A stretch of 64,000 nt of DNA, from contig NZ_JAFCME010000001.1 of assembly GCF_018130065.1 (NCBI RefSeq), forward strand, positions 310,001 through 374,000. The letters are read 5' to 3'. This DNA comes from Bradyrhizobium sp. AUGA SZCCT0158. GTDB lineage: Bacteria; Pseudomonadota; Alphaproteobacteria; Rhizobiales; Xanthobacteraceae. Shown here one piece after another: positions 8,670 through 18,038 of the stretch. Each line of letters opens with the position of its first letter. Position 1 is the stretch's first letter. The notes beneath the pieces were generated by a model that saw only the letters and a program-made list of their open reading frames with translations, searched no databases and was not told where the DNA came from. A program made the translations under genes and the position numbers.

Positions 8670-9920
8670 ATGACTCGTTCCAATCGGGTTGACCATATTC
8701 GCATCACCTCGCACCCGGCACCGGGTGCCAAACTCAACTTCCCCATCACCTGGGGTGCTGCCAGCGCGCGTGAACGCGGACCAATCATCGGCACCGTGTC
8801 GCGCCCGCAGGACCGCAACGTCATCGGCACCCATGGCGGCTCCTATTCAGTCTATCGGGCACTGGCCGTTTCCTCCGGTGCGCTCGACCCGATCCGGCGT
8901 CCGGATCTTACCAACACCCACCCCGCCGAGATCATCGGGCCGTTTCCGCAATGGTCGGATCCGCAGAAAATCGTTTCGCTGGATCCGTGGGGGCATCTCG
9001 CCGCCGAAAATTTTGCAACCGAAATCGCCGAGGGCATCGATATCCGCCCCAGCATTGCCATCACGCGGGCGCGTCTCGATCTGCCCGAGTTGCAGGACGC
9101 GATCAAAGCCGGACGGCTCAAGCACGACGGCGAATTCGTGCACAAGAATGGCAGCGTCTCCGTGGTCAAGATCGCGATCGACCCGGTCTGGTATCTGCCG
9201 GGCCTGGCGGAACGCTTCGCGACCACCGAAAACAATCTGCGGCGGCAATTGTTCGAGCAGACCGCCGGCATGTTTCCCGAGCTGGTGACACGACCCGATC
9301 TGCAGGTTTTTCTGCCGCCGATCGGCGGCACCACGGCCTATCTGTTTGGTAACGTCAGCAAGCTGCCGGACCACCGCACCAGGATCACCTGCCGCGTGCA
9401 TGACGAGTGCAACGGCTCTGACGTGTTCGGTTCGGATATCTGCACCTGTCGCCCGTACCTCATTCACGGCATCGAGGAATGCGCGCGCGCTGGCCAGACC
9501 GGCGGTCTCGGCATCATCATCTACAATCGCAAGGAAGGCCGCGCGCTCGGCGAGGTGACAAAATTTCTGGTCTATAACGCGCGCAAGCGTCAGGAAGGCG
9601 GCGATGCCGCGGCGCAGTATTTCGAGCGCACCGAATGCGTCGCCGGCGTGCAGGACGCCCGGTTCCAGCAATTGATGCCGGATGTGGTGCATTGGCTCGG
9701 CCTGAAGCGGATTGACCGCTTCGTATCCATGAGCGACATGAAGCACGATGCGCTGACCGGCCAGGGCATCGAAATCGTCGAGCGTGTGCCCATCCCCGAC
9801 GACATGATCCCGGCCGACGCGCATGTGGAAATCGCGGCAAAGAAAGCCGCCGGCTACTACACGCCCGAGCCGCAGGAAAGTCCGGACAATCCGGTCGGCC
9901 GCCCGCTCGAAAAATATTGA
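8670..9920 (+). CDS. urc1: GTP cyclohydrolase II-like uracil catabolism enzyme (Urc1 type)
   Basis: A 416-residue protein with a GTP cyclohydrolase II fold in its second half. The zinc-binding cysteines are seen as C247-x10-C258-x-C260 inside CRVHDECNGSDVFGSDICTC, the exact spacing of RibA. It is longer than RibA (about 200 residues) and has a distinct N-terminal 220 residues, as in the Urc1 proteins of the uracil catabolism (URC) pathway first described in the yeast Lachancea kluyveri, with bacterial homologues. The next two genes are the other URC markers (DUF1688 and uracil phosphoribosyltransferase), so the role is ring opening of a uracil nucleotide rather than riboflavin synthesis. The gene symbol is taken from the yeast pathway. 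Confidence 0.88.
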   Translation: MTRSNRVDHIRITSHPAPGAKLNFPITWGAASARERGPIIGTVSRPQDRNVIGTHGGSYSVYRALAVSSGALDPIRRPDLTNTHPAEIIGPFPQWSDPQKIVSLDPWGHLAAENFATEIAEGIDIRPSIAITRARLDLPELQDAIKAGRLKHDGEFVHKNGSVSVVKIAIDPVWYLPGLAERFATTENNLRRQLFEQTAGMFPELVTRPDLQVFLPPIGGTTAYLFGNVSKLPDHRTRITCRVHDECNGSDVFGSDICTCRPYLIHGIEECARAGQTGGLGIIIYNRKEGRALGEVTKFLVYNARKRQEGGDAAAQYFERTECVAGVQDARFQQLMPDVVHWLGLKRIDRFVSMSDMKHDALTGQGIEIVERVPIPDDMIPADAHVEIAAKKAAGYYTPEPQESPDNPVGRPLEKY

Positions 9921-9928
9921 GGACGGCA

Positions 9929-11173
9929 GTGTCCCCTGCAAACCCGGAGACGTCGGCTGCATTGTCATTGCTGAACGCCGGCGCGGTCCGTGAGCGGGCG
10001 CATCGCATGCTCGCAATCGGCCTTGACGACAAGCTGCCGAATTTCCGTGTTCACCTCGATCGCATGGACAGCGCCGTCGATTTGGTGCTGGAGACCACGC
10101 GCAAGGCCTATCCCTCCTTCGACGTTCCCTTTCATTCGCGCTGGCGGCACTTCGTCACCGATGGGGACAATCGCTGGGCCGATATCGCCGGCCGAACCAA
10201 ATGGCCCGGTCGGGCGGCCCGCGCCCGGGCCGAATTCGATCTGGCGATCGTCAGCGTCTTCCTCGATGCCGGCGCCGGGCCGGCATGGCGCTACCACGAT
10301 CCGAAAACCGGATCTGACATCGGCCGTTCGGAAGGATTGGGGCTCGCCAGTCTTGCGATGTTCGCGGGCGGCGCTTTCTCCGCCGATCCGCAGGAGCCGC
10401 TGCGCGCCGATGGCGAGATCCTTGCACATCTGGCCGTCGCCGATCTCGAGCGTGGCATGCAGGTCTCGGATACCAATCCGCTGGTCGGAATGGACGGTCG
10501 CGCGGAGCTATTGCGCCGGCTGGGCCGGCTGGTGACCTCGAAGCCGGATGTGTTCGGCAGCCAGGACACGCCGCGCCCCGGCGTCCTGTTCGATCGATTG
10601 GCGAAGCTCGCCTACGGCGGAAAGCTTCCCGCGCCAACCATTCTTGCGGAGTTGCTGCAACAGCTCGGCCCAATCTGGCCATCGCGGCTGACGCTGGGCG
10701 GAATCCCGCTCGGCGACTGCTGGAAGCATCCAGCATTGACGACAGCGGATGCGACAAACGGACTTGTGCCGCTGCACAAGCTCTCGCAATGGCTGGCTTA
10801 CTCCCTGATCGAGCCGCTGCAAACGGCCGGCATCACCGTGACCGATATCGATGGCCTCACCGGCCTTGCGGAGTATCGCAATGGCGGACTGTTCGTCGAT
10901 ATCGGCGTGCTCGCGTTTCGCGATCCGGAATCCGCGCAAAGGGAACACGAGGTCGCGTCACCGCTGGTCGTGGAATGGCGTGCGCTGACGGTAGCGCTGC
11001 TTGACCGCGTCGCCGATCGCTTGCGGCATCGGCTCGGGCTCGATGCCACCTCGATGCCATTGGCAAAAATTCTCGAGGGTGGCACCTGGGCGGCAGGCCG
11101 ATTGCTGGCGCGCGAACGCCGCGCCGACGCTTCGCCGCCGGTGAAAATTATCAGCGACGGCACTGTTTTCTAG
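9929..11173 (+). CDS. urc4: DUF1688 / URC4-family uracil catabolism protein
   Basis: About 414 residues, DUF1688 family (URC4/Urg3), a partner of Urc1 in uracil catabolism; biochemical role not fixed. Recognisable conserved parts are [18 protein letters not shown], the H/W-rich [13 protein letters not shown], an LGLASLAMF segment and the C-terminal [15 protein letters not shown] chose the GTG at 9929 because GAGGA sits five bases upstream; an in-frame TTG at 9917 that overlaps the urc1 stop would add four residues and cannot be excluded. Same transcript as urc1 and upp. Confidence 0.87.
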   Translation: MSPANPETSAALSLLNAGAVRERAHRMLAIGLDDKLPNFRVHLDRMDSAVDLVLETTRKAYPSFDVPFHSRWRHFVTDGDNRWADIAGRTKWPGRAARARAEFDLAIVSVFLDAGAGPAWRYHDPKTGSDIGRSEGLGLASLAMFAGGAFSADPQEPLRADGEILAHLAVADLERGMQVSDTNPLVGMDGRAELLRRLGRLVTSKPDVFGSQDTPRPGVLFDRLAKLAYGGKLPAPTILAELLQQLGPIWPSRLTLGGIPLGDCWKHPALTTADATNGLVPLHKLSQWLAYSLIEPLQTAGITVTDIDGLTGLAEYRNGGLFVDIGVLAFRDPESAQREHEVASPLVVEWRALTVALLDRVADRLRHRLGLDATSMPLAKILEGGTWAAGRLLARERRADASPPVKIISDGTVF

Positions 11174-11189
11174 ATTTGGGATTAGCAAC

Positions 11190-11819
11190 ATGGACGGCGT
11201 CACGATCGTTAGTCACCCGCTGGTACAGCACAAGCTGACGCTATTGCGGAGAAAAGACATTTCGACCAAGTCGTTTCGCGAACTCCTCAAGGAGATCGGG
11301 ATGCTGATTTGCTATGAGGTCACGCGTGACCTGCCGCTGGCCGACGTCGAAATCGAAACGCCACTCGCACACATGAAGTCGCCGCAGATCGCGGGCAAGA
11401 AGCTGGTGTTCGCGCCGGTACTGCGTGCCGGGGTCACCTTTGCGGAAGGCATGCTCGATCTGGTACCGACCGCGCGTATCGCGCATATCGGTCTTTACCG
11501 CGAACCGGAAACCTTCGTTGCCGTTGAATATTTCTTCAAGGCCCCGAGCGATCTGCATGAGCGGCTGGTGATCGTGATCTCACCGGTACTGGCAACGGCG
11601 AACTCCGCCGTCGCCGCGATCGACCGGCTGAAAGAGCGCGGCGCCAACGACATCAGACTGGTGTGCCTGATCGGCGCACCGGAAGGCGTCGAGCGCGTGC
11701 GCGGCATTCACCCGGACGTTCCGATCTGGCTCGCCGCGATCGACCAGGGGCTAGACGAAAACGCCTACATTGTGCCCGGTCTCGGCGATGCCGGTGACCG
11801 TGCCTATGGCACCAAATAG
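11190..11819 (+). CDS. upp: Uracil phosphoribosyltransferase
   Basis: Makes UMP from uracil and PRPP; here probably the entry step of uracil catabolism (Urc6/FUR1 role) as well as salvage. 209 residues, the standard length. Conserved segments: [16 protein letters not shown] at the N-terminus, [19 protein letters not shown] in the middle, and the C-terminal uracil-binding [17 protein letters not shown]. The expected PRPP-loop region ([19 protein letters not shown]) has the usual position but reads SPVLATANS where most Upp proteins have DPMLATGGS, so the Asp and the double Gly are changed. That could mark a specialised URC paralogue; see findings. 16 bases after urc4. Confidence 0.93.
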   Translation: MDGVTIVSHPLVQHKLTLLRRKDISTKSFRELLKEIGMLICYEVTRDLPLADVEIETPLAHMKSPQIAGKKLVFAPVLRAGVTFAEGMLDLVPTARIAHIGLYREPETFVAVEYFFKAPSDLHERLVIVISPVLATANSAVAAIDRLKERGANDIRLVCLIGAPEGVERVRGIHPDVPIWLAAIDQGLDENAYIVPGLGDAGDRAYGTK

Positions 11820-11834
11820 GCTGATAACCGGAAG

Positions 11835-12671
11835 CTACGCGGCATCGGCCAACAGGGTCCGGACGATCGGATGATTCCGGTCGGCCAGGCCGTCGATGAC
11901 GTTGAAATGGTGGCGGCCGGGTTCTTCGACCGTGCAGGTCTGCGCGCCGAGCCCGGTCCAGATGTTGGCAAGCAGGGCGTTCTGGCGGACGAATTCCGGG
12001 CGCTCCGCGCTGCCGACCCAGCAGGTCACCCGGGCACCGGGCAAAGGCCGCAACAGCGCGGGGCTTTCGGTTTGCGCTTCGGCGGCGTCGATCCGCAGCT
12101 CGGCATTCATCGCGGTCTTCAGCATCGGGCGAAGGTCATGGACGCCCGAGATCGAGACGGTATTGCGGATGCGCGCGCGGGCGACCTCCGACAGCGGCGA
12201 AGTCGCCGAAATCATGCGCGTGACCAGATGACCACCGGCGGAGTGGCCCGTCAGGAAAATCGGGCCTTCCACCATCGCGGCCGCCTGCACGATCGCGGCG
12301 GCAATTTCGCGCGTAATATCGGCCACGCGAACCGCCGGACAAAGCGTGTAGGAAGGCATCGCCACGGCATAGCCGCTTTCGACGGCGCCGCGCGCGAGGT
12401 GTGACCAAAAGCTCTTGTCGAGGGCGCGCCAGAACCCGCCATGGACGAAAACGACGAGGCCCTTTGGTTCGCCCTCGGGACGGAACAGATCGAAGCGGTT
12501 TCGCGGCCGCTCGCCGTAGCTGATATCAAGCGTCGCGCGGCCACGCCCCCCTAGTTCATCGCGATAGGTTTGGGCGGGTTGCACCCAGGCCGCCGGCCAG
12601 CGTTCGCCACCGGGGATGTTGGGGCCATTGGCGTAGGCGTCGTTCCAGTCGGAAATCTGGTGAAAGATCAT
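11835..12671 (-). CDS. Alpha/beta hydrolase, probable kynurenine formamidase (arylformamidase type)
   Basis: 278-residue alpha/beta hydrolase of the arylformamidase type. The oxyanion-hole HGGFW motif (H77-W81), the nucleophile elbow GHSAGG (Ser144) and a C-terminal His in GRHHFNVI are present. In this family the enzyme hydrolyses N-formylkynurenine to kynurenine and formate. The gene is divergent to kynU-kynA, which encode the steps on either side, and no KynB-type formamidase lies in that operon, so this role is well supported by context but not proven. The end is 16 bases from upp (convergent). A broader carboxylesterase role is the alternative. Confidence 0.8.
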   Translation of the reverse strand: MIFHQISDWNDAYANGPNIPGGERWPAAWVQPAQTYRDELGGRGRATLDISYGERPRNRFDLFRPEGEPKGLVVFVHGGFWRALDKSFWSHLARGAVESGYAVAMPSYTLCPAVRVADITREIAAAIVQAAAMVEGPIFLTGHSAGGHLVTRMISATSPLSEVARARIRNTVSISGVHDLRPMLKTAMNAELRIDAAEAQTESPALLRPLPGARVTCWVGSAERPEFVRQNALLANIWTGLGAQTCTVEEPGRHHFNVIDGLADRNHPIVRTLLADAA

Positions 12672-12782
12672 GCGGGTCGGTTTCCGTTTGGTCTTGAGTA
12701 GCCGGAAGAGGCGCCTACGATCAGGATTCAGTTCGACGACATCTACTCACATCGGCCGCCCGCAGGACAAGTCCAAAAGTAC

Positions 12783-12800
12783 TTTAGACATATAACTTAT
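12783..12800. promoter_or_regulatory. Candidate operator TTTAGACATA between formamidase and kynU
   Basis: The 10-mer TTTAGACATA at 12783-12792, followed by AT-rich TAACTTAT, lies in the 183-base divergent region between the formamidase gene and kynU. The identical 10-mer occurs at 17304-17313 in the promoter of the auxin-cluster solute-binding protein gene, and its core GACATA occurs in inverse orientation at 26478-26483 in the promoter ahead of the iorA-like gene. It may be a shared binding site for the MarR-like regulator or another sensor of indolic compounds. Confidence 0.4.
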
Positions 12801-12854
12801 GGGCTTGAAACAATTCGCCGCCATGCGAGTATCCGCCGCCTGCGAACGAGGCCA

Positions 12855-14051
12855 ATGATGACCGATTTCACGCGAACGCGATCCCTGTTCCATATGCCTG
12901 ATGGCGTCATCTATCTCGACGGCAACTCGCTCGGTCCCCTGCCCGTCGCGGCGACCGATCGCGTCCGCGGCATGATGACCGAAGAATGGGGAAAACAGCT
13001 CATCAGGGGCTGGAACAGCGCCGGCTGGATGGCTCAGCCGCGCCGCATCGGCGACCGTGTCGGCCGGCTGATCGGCGCGCCCGAGGGCACTGTGGTGATC
13101 GGCGACACCCTGTCGATCAAGGTCTATCAGGCGCTTGCCGCCGCGCTCGAACTCAATTCCAGCAGGCGGGTGATCCTGTCCGACAACGGCAACTTTCCAA
13201 CCGATCTCTACATGGCAGAGGGTCTGCTCAGATCGCTCGACCGGGGATACCAGCTCAAGATCGTCTCCCCCGAGGAAGTCGAAGACGCCATCGACGGGGC
13301 GATTGCGGTGCTGATGCTGACCGAGGTCGACTATCGCACCGGCCGCCTGCACGACATGAAGGCACTGACGCAGAAAGCGCACGCCGCCGGCGCATTGACG
13401 GTCTGGGACCTCGCCCATTCCGCGGGCGCCATTCCGGTCGACGTGTCAGGCGCCAAAGCCGATTTTGCGGTCGGCTGCACTTACAAATATCTCAATGGCG
13501 GTCCCGGCGCGCCGGCCTTCATCTATGTCGCACCTGACCATGCCGACACGGCGCGGCCGGCGCTTTCCGGATGGCTGGGGCATCAGGCGCCGTTTGCCTT
13601 CGATCTTGATTACCGGGCCGGCGCCGGCATCGAACGGATGCGGGTTGGAACGCCTCCCGTCATTGCGATGGCCGCGCTCGACGCCGCGCTCGATGTCTGG
13701 GAGGGCGTCAGCATGAGCGAGGTCCACAAGGCGTCGATCGCGCTGGCCGATCTGTTCATCCGCGAAGTCGAAGCCCGTTGTCCAGAGTTGACGCTAGCCT
13801 CGCCACGGGACGGCAACAAACGCGGCAGCCAGGTGTCGTTTCGCCACGCCAACGGCTACGCGATCATGCAGGCGCTGATCGCGCGCGGCGTGATCGGCGA
13901 TTTTCGGGCTCCCGATGTGATACGCTTCGGCTTTACGTCGCTCTACATCGGCGAGGCCGAGGTTCGCGCGGCGGTCGATGCGATCGAGGATGTCGTGAAC
14001 AATCGCCGCTGGGATGCCGCGGAGTATCGCAAAATGGCTGTCGTGACATGA
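12855..14051 (+). CDS. kynU: Kynureninase
   Basis: PLP enzyme that cleaves kynurenine to anthranilate and alanine in the cytoplasm. 398 residues, near the usual bacterial size. Conserved parts include the N-terminal [22 protein letters not shown], the [13 protein letters not shown]sp/His pocket and the PLP-binding Lys211 in [13 protein letters not shown]. Two ATGs start the frame (12855 and 12858). The stop overlaps the kynA start (ATGA at 14048-14051), so kynU-kynA are translationally coupled. Regulation is probably through the divergent region 12672-12854. Confidence 0.95.
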   Translation: MMTDFTRTRSLFHMPDGVIYLDGNSLGPLPVAATDRVRGMMTEEWGKQLIRGWNSAGWMAQPRRIGDRVGRLIGAPEGTVVIGDTLSIKVYQALAAALELNSSRRVILSDNGNFPTDLYMAEGLLRSLDRGYQLKIVSPEEVEDAIDGAIAVLMLTEVDYRTGRLHDMKALTQKAHAAGALTVWDLAHSAGAIPVDVSGAKADFAVGCTYKYLNGGPGAPAFIYVAPDHADTARPALSGWLGHQAPFAFDLDYRAGAGIERMRVGTPPVIAMAALDAALDVWEGVSMSEVHKASIALADLFIREVEARCPELTLASPRDGNKRGSQVSFRHANGYAIMQALIARGVIGDFRAPDVIRFGFTSLYIGEAEVRAAVDAIEDVVNNRRWDAAEYRKMAVVT

Positions 14052-14902
14052 CTGAGAAACCCATGACCGAAAAGCCTTTGGACCCCTCCGGCGAGGGCGC
14101 CCAGATGTCGTTCGACGGGCGGATGTCCTACAGCGACTATCTGCATCTGGAACGCGTGTTGGACGCGCAGGAACCGCTTTCGGATGCGCATGACGAACTT
14201 CTGTTCATCATCCAGCATCAGACCTCCGAACTCTGGATGAAGCTGGCGATCCACGAGATCCGCTCCGCCATCAAGGCGATCCACAACGACGAGCTTCAGC
14301 ACGCCTTCAAGGTGCTGTCGCGCATCGCCCGAATCTTCGAACAACTCACCGGTGCCTGGGACGTTTTGCGGACGATGACGCCGAGCGAGTATACCGAATT
14401 TCGCGGTCAGCTCGGTCAATCGTCGGGCTTCCAGTCGTACCAGTACCGCGCGATCGAATTCCTCGCCGGCAACCGCAATGTTGCGATGCTCGGTCCTCAT
14501 GCCCACCGCGGCGACATCGTCGCGAAGCTGGAAGAAATTCTCGGCGAACCCAGTCTCTATGACGAAGCGTTGCTTCTGCTGGCGCGCAACGGCTTCGACA
14601 TCGGCGAAGATGCGCAACGAACGGATTGGCGCACGACGCGGACCGCGAATGACAAGGTGCTGGCTGCCTGGAAGACCGTCTACGCATCTCCCGACAAACA
14701 CTGGATGCTGTACGAGCTGGCCGAAAAGCTGGTCGATTTCGAAGACTACTTCCGCCGCTGGCGCTTCAACCACGTCACGACAGTCGAGCGCGTTATCGGC
14801 CTGAAGCGCGGAACCGGCGGCACGTCGGGCGTATCCTATTTGCGCAAGATGCTCGAGGTCGAACTTTTCCCGGAACTTTGGAAAGTGAGAACGGAGCTCT
14901 AG
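14048..14902 (+). CDS. kynA: Tryptophan 2,3-dioxygenase
   Basis: Heme dioxygenase that opens the indole ring of L-tryptophan to N-formylkynurenine. 284 residues from the ATG at 14048, chosen because it overlaps the kynU stop; a second in-frame ATG at 14063 is possible, and a longer frame beginning inside kynU is spurious. Family marks: [16 protein letters not shown], the heme-pocket [14 protein letters not shown] with the conserved His, [33 protein letters not shown] near the C-terminus. With KynU and the divergent hydrolase it gives a complete tryptophan-to-anthranilate route. Confidence 0.96.
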   Translation: MTEKPMTEKPLDPSGEGAQMSFDGRMSYSDYLHLERVLDAQEPLSDAHDELLFIIQHQTSELWMKLAIHEIRSAIKAIHNDELQHAFKVLSRIARIFEQLTGAWDVLRTMTPSEYTEFRGQLGQSSGFQSYQYRAIEFLAGNRNVAMLGPHAHRGDIVAKLEEILGEPSLYDEALLLLARNGFDIGEDAQRTDWRTTRTANDKVLAAWKTVYASPDKHWMLYELAEKLVDFEDYFRRWRFNHVTTVERVIGLKRGTGGTSGVSYLRKMLEVELFPELWKVRTEL

Positions 14903-14934
14903 GGACGCCATCGCGGCCAGGCCCGCAGGCCTCC

Positions 14935-15052
14935 CGTCATCCTGAGGTGCGCGCTCTTGCGCGCCTCGAAGGATGAACGCGGCCCGTGGCCCATCCTTGG
15001 AGGCTCGCCCAGCGGTGCAAGTGCACCGCAAGGCTCGCACCTCAGGATGACG
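14935..15052. repeat. Imperfect palindromic intergenic repeat between kynA and racemase-like gene
   Basis: A 16-base perfect inverted repeat bounds this element: CGTCATCCTGAGGTGC at 14935-14950 and its complement at 15037-15052. Internal shorter inversions (for example gcgctcttgcgcgc and GCAAGTGCACCGC) would fold into a long branched hairpin. It fills the space between two convergent genes and could end transcription from both sides. The outer arm is a sequence I associate with an interspersed repeat of Bradyrhizobium genomes; copy number cannot be checked here. Confidence 0.75.
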
Positions 15053-15081
15053 ATCGCACTAATCCAAATCTCATCCAGTTC

Positions 15082-15864
15082 CTACCCCAGCTTCGGATGC
15101 GTCATGAATTCCTCGATGATCTCGGCGGGCGGCTTGACGAATTCTCCGGCACGGCTGACGCCGAGGCCGGTGAGACGGCGAAGTTTGACCGCCATTTCCG
15201 CCATCTTCACCACGATCGGGATGCCGTTGATAACGGGCGCGCCGTCGATCGCGTGATTGCGGAGCGCGGCAAACAGCAGCATCGGGATGCCACCGCCCGG
15301 GATCAGCACTTCGACGCCCTTGGCCACCAGTGGCCGCGCCTGTTCGGCGAACAGCTCTTCGACCTCACGCGCCAGCGCTTCCGATTCATAGGCCTTCAGG
15401 ATCTGTCCGGGCTCGAACGTCATGGCGTGGGTGCCCGCAACCCGGCGTTCCAGTCCGTATTTGGTGATCTGGTGGTGAAACCAGGGAATGTAGCGCGGAT
15501 TGATCGTGATGATGCCGCTGCGCTGCCCGAGCTGGCAGCCATGGAGCATTGACGATTCGCCGAGTGCGAGAACCGGAATATCGACCACGGAGCGCGCTTC
15601 GTAGAGACCGGCGTCCTGGAAGTGGCCGATCACGAAGGCATCGTATCCCTCGCGTTCAGCCCGCACGGCATTGCAGATCACTTCCCGCGCGCAACGAAAT
15701 TCGACGATCGCGTGGGCATAGGAATCGTGCGGCGTAATGCCCTTGATGTCGATCGTCGTACCCGGCTCGACGATGTCATCGAGATGTTTGCGCAAACGAT
15801 CCCAGTAGGTCTTGCCGTTCTCGTAGTCGACGTAGCTCTGATACCAGATGCGGATCGGCTTCAT
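15082..15864 (-). CDS. Asp/Glu/hydantoin racemase-like protein lacking both catalytic cysteines
   Basis: 260 residues related to the aspartate/glutamate/hydantoin racemase superfamily, seen in the N-terminal KPIRIWYQSYVDY, the central GHFQDAGLYEARSVVDIPVLALGESS and the C-terminal GVEVLIPGGGIPM. In active racemases a Cys stands just before the FxDPGL loop and another in the LGCxG loop. Here these positions read His81 and Gly191, so neither catalytic Cys is present; C110 is in a different place. Racemase chemistry is therefore unlikely, and a hydrolase, isomerase or binding role is possible. It follows the solute-binding protein gene by 79 bases on the same strand and probably shares its promoter. 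Confidence 0.75.
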   Translation of the reverse strand: MKPIRIWYQSYVDYENGKTYWDRLRKHLDDIVEPGTTIDIKGITPHDSYAHAIVEFRCAREVICNAVRAEREGYDAFVIGHFQDAGLYEARSVVDIPVLALGESSMLHGCQLGQRSGIITINPRYIPWFHHQITKYGLERRVAGTHAMTFEPGQILKAYESEALAREVEELFAEQARPLVAKGVEVLIPGGGIPMLLFAALRNHAIDGAPVINGIPIVVKMAEMAVKLRRLTGLGVSRAGEFVKPPAEIIEEFMTHPKLG

Positions 15865-15943
15865 GGCAGGCGTCTCCTTCCGCGCGCGTCCCTAAGGACG
15901 ACGCGGCGTTTGATGAATGCGGCGCGATCGTCGGGGCCGTGGC

Positions 15944-17131
15944 TCAGGCCAGCAGCTTCCACGCCCCCTTCTCGAGCGTGACGATGACCCGTGCGCGTTC
16001 GTCGACACCGGAATTGTCGTTCTGGGTATAGTTGTAGACGCCATGCGAGCCCACCACGTCCTTGGTGCGGTAGAGCTCATCGCGCAGCGCCGCGCGGAAG
16101 GCGGGCGTGCCGGGCGGTGTCGTTGCTAGCGCGCGCTTGGCCGCGGCGGCGAAGACCAGCCAGCCGTCGAAGGAATAGGCCGAGAAGGCATCGGTCGAGG
16201 CGACGTTGTTGGCTTTGAGGTGTGCGGCGCGGAATTCCAGGCCGACCTTCTTCACCGGATTGCTGTCGGGCAATTGTTCGGCGACGATCACCGGCCCGGT
16301 TGGCGCCAGAACGCCTTCGACCGCTGCGCCGCCGACCCGGATGAAGTCAGGGTTGATCAGGGCATGCGTGCCATAGATCGGGCCGCGAAAACCGCGCTCG
16401 CGCAGCGCCAAAAACGGCAGCGCCCCCGGCGTTCCCGAACCGCCGGTCATGACGGCATCGGGTTGGGCGGCGATGATCTTGAGCGTTTGCGCGGTCACCG
16501 TGGTATCGGGACGCGCATAGCGCTCGTCTGTCAGGATCTTGATGCCAATGGGCGCGGCCGTCTTGGACAGCGCGTTGTAGACAAGATCGCCCCAGGCGTC
16601 GCTGAAGCCGATATAGCCGAGGCTCTTGATGCCGGCTTTTTGCATTTGCGCAACCACGGCCGCGACCATCAACGGCGGCGGTTGCGGAATCGAAATCGCC
16701 CAGAAGCCGCCGTCGCCCTTGCCCGCTGTCGGCGGAAGCGGCGAGATGGAAACGAACGGCACCTTCTGCTCGCCGGCGACCGCCGCCATCGCAACCGATC
16801 CGGGCAGGCCTGATGTCCCGATCAACAGATCGACCTTTTCTTCTTCGACAAGCTTGCGGGCGTTTCGGGTTGACGCCGACGGATCTCCGCCATCGTCCAT
16901 CTGGACCAGCCGGATCTTATGACCTTCGATCGTGTCGAGGTAAGCCATGGCGGCGGCAATGCCCCTTGAATAGGGAATGCCGATGGAGGCGCCCGGTCCG
17001 GTCTGCCCCGTCACGAAACCAACGGAGATGGGAGCGGATTGCGCCCGAAGGATCGCGGGAGCCGCGACGAAACCGGAGAGTGCTGCACCGCCGATGAGAA
17101 CGTTTCGGCGCGAAATCATCTGTCTGCTCAT
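15944..17131 (-). CDS. Branched-chain-type ABC transporter solute-binding protein, candidate auxin-binding (IadK-like)
   Basis: Periplasmic type 1 solute-binding protein, 395 residues, LivK-like (Peripla_BP_6). The N-terminus has a twin-arginine type signal (MISRRNVLIGGAALSGF, ending in ILRAQ). The fold marks ISVGFVTGQTGPGASIGIP at the mature start and LLIGTSGLPGSVAMAAVA near residue 105 are clear. In Variovorax the iad locus includes a family member (IadK2) shown to bind indole-3-acetate; the surrounding iad-type genes here make the same ligand plausible but binding residues cannot be compared. It lies apart from the Liv transporter genes, across the regulator gene, on the opposite strand. 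Confidence 0.85.
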   Translation of the reverse strand: MSRQMISRRNVLIGGAALSGFVAAPAILRAQSAPISVGFVTGQTGPGASIGIPYSRGIAAAMAYLDTIEGHKIRLVQMDDGGDPSASTRNARKLVEEEKVDLLIGTSGLPGSVAMAAVAGEQKVPFVSISPLPPTAGKGDGGFWAISIPQPPPLMVAAVVAQMQKAGIKSLGYIGFSDAWGDLVYNALSKTAAPIGIKILTDERYARPDTTVTAQTLKIIAAQPDAVMTGGSGTPGALPFLALRERGFRGPIYGTHALINPDFIRVGGAAVEGVLAPTGPVIVAEQLPDSNPVKKVGLEFRAAHLKANNVASTDAFSAYSFDGWLVFAAAAKRALATTPPGTPAFRAALRDELYRTKDVVGSHGVYNYTQNDNSGVDERARVIVTLEKGAWKLLA

Positions 17132-17303
17132 CGTCGCTACCTCCTGTTGGGCCGCCGGTCAGTCGACGGGGGCCGGGCTACTGAAGAAGTGAGAGACCGG
17201 AGCGATGGCAGGCCGCCGGCGGCATGGCCGCCGGTTCATCCCCGCGTCGTGGCTTGATTTATTGTTCACAGCCGCGCCATCCGCCATTCCGGACAAAAAT
17301 TGT

Positions 17304-17346
17304 TTTAGACATAAAATATAAAAGCGTGCAGTATGGCCTCAGTCAA
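17304..17346 (-). promoter_or_regulatory. Promoter of the solute-binding protein gene with overlapping TTTAGACATA element
   Basis: Reading the minus strand, TTGACT (17346-17341) is followed after 17 bases by TTTTAT (17323-17318) in a TTTTATATTTTAT stretch, a good sigma-70 pattern. The element TTTAGACATA (plus strand 17304-17313, ATG-TCTAAA on the minus strand) falls at the expected transcription start, where a bound repressor would block initiation. The same 10-mer is found at 12783. The downstream gene is the solute-binding protein, about 170 bases away, leaving a long untranslated leader. Confidence 0.55.
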
Positions 17347-17394
17347 GAGGCAATTCACATGATCAACTTACCGATTAAAGTTGCAATTCATGCC

Positions 17395-17964
17395 TTATGG
17401 CCGAAGGCCGAGGGTGTCGCCGATCTGGCTCGAAAGGATCGTGCTGGCCTGATCGTAGAGTCCGGTCATCACGTGCAGGATCGAGGTCGCCTGCTGCAAA
17501 GCGTCCTGGGTACCGGACATGCTGCCGACCAGACGCACCAGGGTGTCGCGCCGGTGCTGCAGATAAGCGTCGACGATCGCACGACCGGACTCGGTCGGCA
17601 CGTAAGTGGTGTTGCGGCGCGAGGCGCCATTGCTCGCTTTCTCGATAAAACCCAGCGAAAGCAGCTTTTTCAGTCCGTATTGCAGATTGGCAAGATCATC
17701 GCGATGCAGAAGCCGCGCCACATCGCTCAGGCCCTTCGGCGTGCCATTCAGATGAAGCACGTGCAGGATCGAGGCCTCGGTGCCGCCCAGCGCGTTCGTT
17801 GGCATGGCGCCCAGACAGTCGCGCCGCCAGCGCGCGAACGCCGAACCGAAGTGCCAGGCGGCATATTCGAACGCATTCACGGTCTGCTCGATCGGCGAAA
17901 TCTCGGCGACCGGCTCGGTGACCACTGCCGCTATTTGCGCCGAAACTGCTTGTTTTTTGGCCAC
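17395..17964 (-). CDS. iadR: MarR-like winged-helix regulator, candidate IadR
   Basis: 189-residue winged-helix protein. The middle third reads as a MarR-type helix-turn-helix (LGGTEASILHVLHLNGTPKGLSDVARLLHRDD, then a recognition helix and a wing with RRNTTYVPTESGRAIVDAY). The start is the GTG at 17964: a perfect AGGAGG (17976-17971) stands six bases upstream, while an in-frame TTG at 17979 overlaps that ribosome site. It is divergent from the Liv transporter operon and lies upstream of the solute-binding protein gene, the same position logic as MarR-family IadR regulators that repress iad genes until auxin binds. Assignment to IadR is by context and family, not by sequence alignment. Confidence 0.72.
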   Translation of the reverse strand: MAKKQAVSAQIAAVVTEPVAEISPIEQTVNAFEYAAWHFGSAFARWRRDCLGAMPTNALGGTEASILHVLHLNGTPKGLSDVARLLHRDDLANLQYGLKKLLSLGFIEKASNGASRRNTTYVPTESGRAIVDAYLQHRRDTLVRLVGSMSGTQDALQQATSILHVMTGLYDQASTILSSQIGDTLGLRP

Positions 17965-18038
17965 AGAATGCCTCCTCAAATATCAATTTCAAACGGCAAT
18001 TTAATTTATTAACCTGACTAATCAAGGTGCTGGATCGC
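17965..18038. promoter_or_regulatory. Divergent promoter region between MarR-like regulator and Liv transporter operon
   Basis: Short AT-rich region between the two divergent genes. It includes the regulator ribosome site (17971-17976) and the palindrome TTAATTTATTAA at 18001-18012 (TTAA arms around TTTA), a plausible site for an autoregulating MarR protein. No clear -35/-10 could be assigned. Confidence 0.35.

Noticed and set aside
8670..9920. Riboflavin biosynthesis (ribA) as the role of the GTP cyclohydrolase II-like gene
   Set aside because: The protein is about twice RibA length with a distinct N-terminal half and is followed by DUF1688 and upp, the URC markers; no other rib genes are near.
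13778..14047. Open frame that would extend tryptophan 2,3-dioxygenase upstream by 90 residues
   Set aside because: It lies inside kynU in another frame, is Arg-rich, and the ATG at 14048 overlaps the kynU stop as expected for coupled genes.
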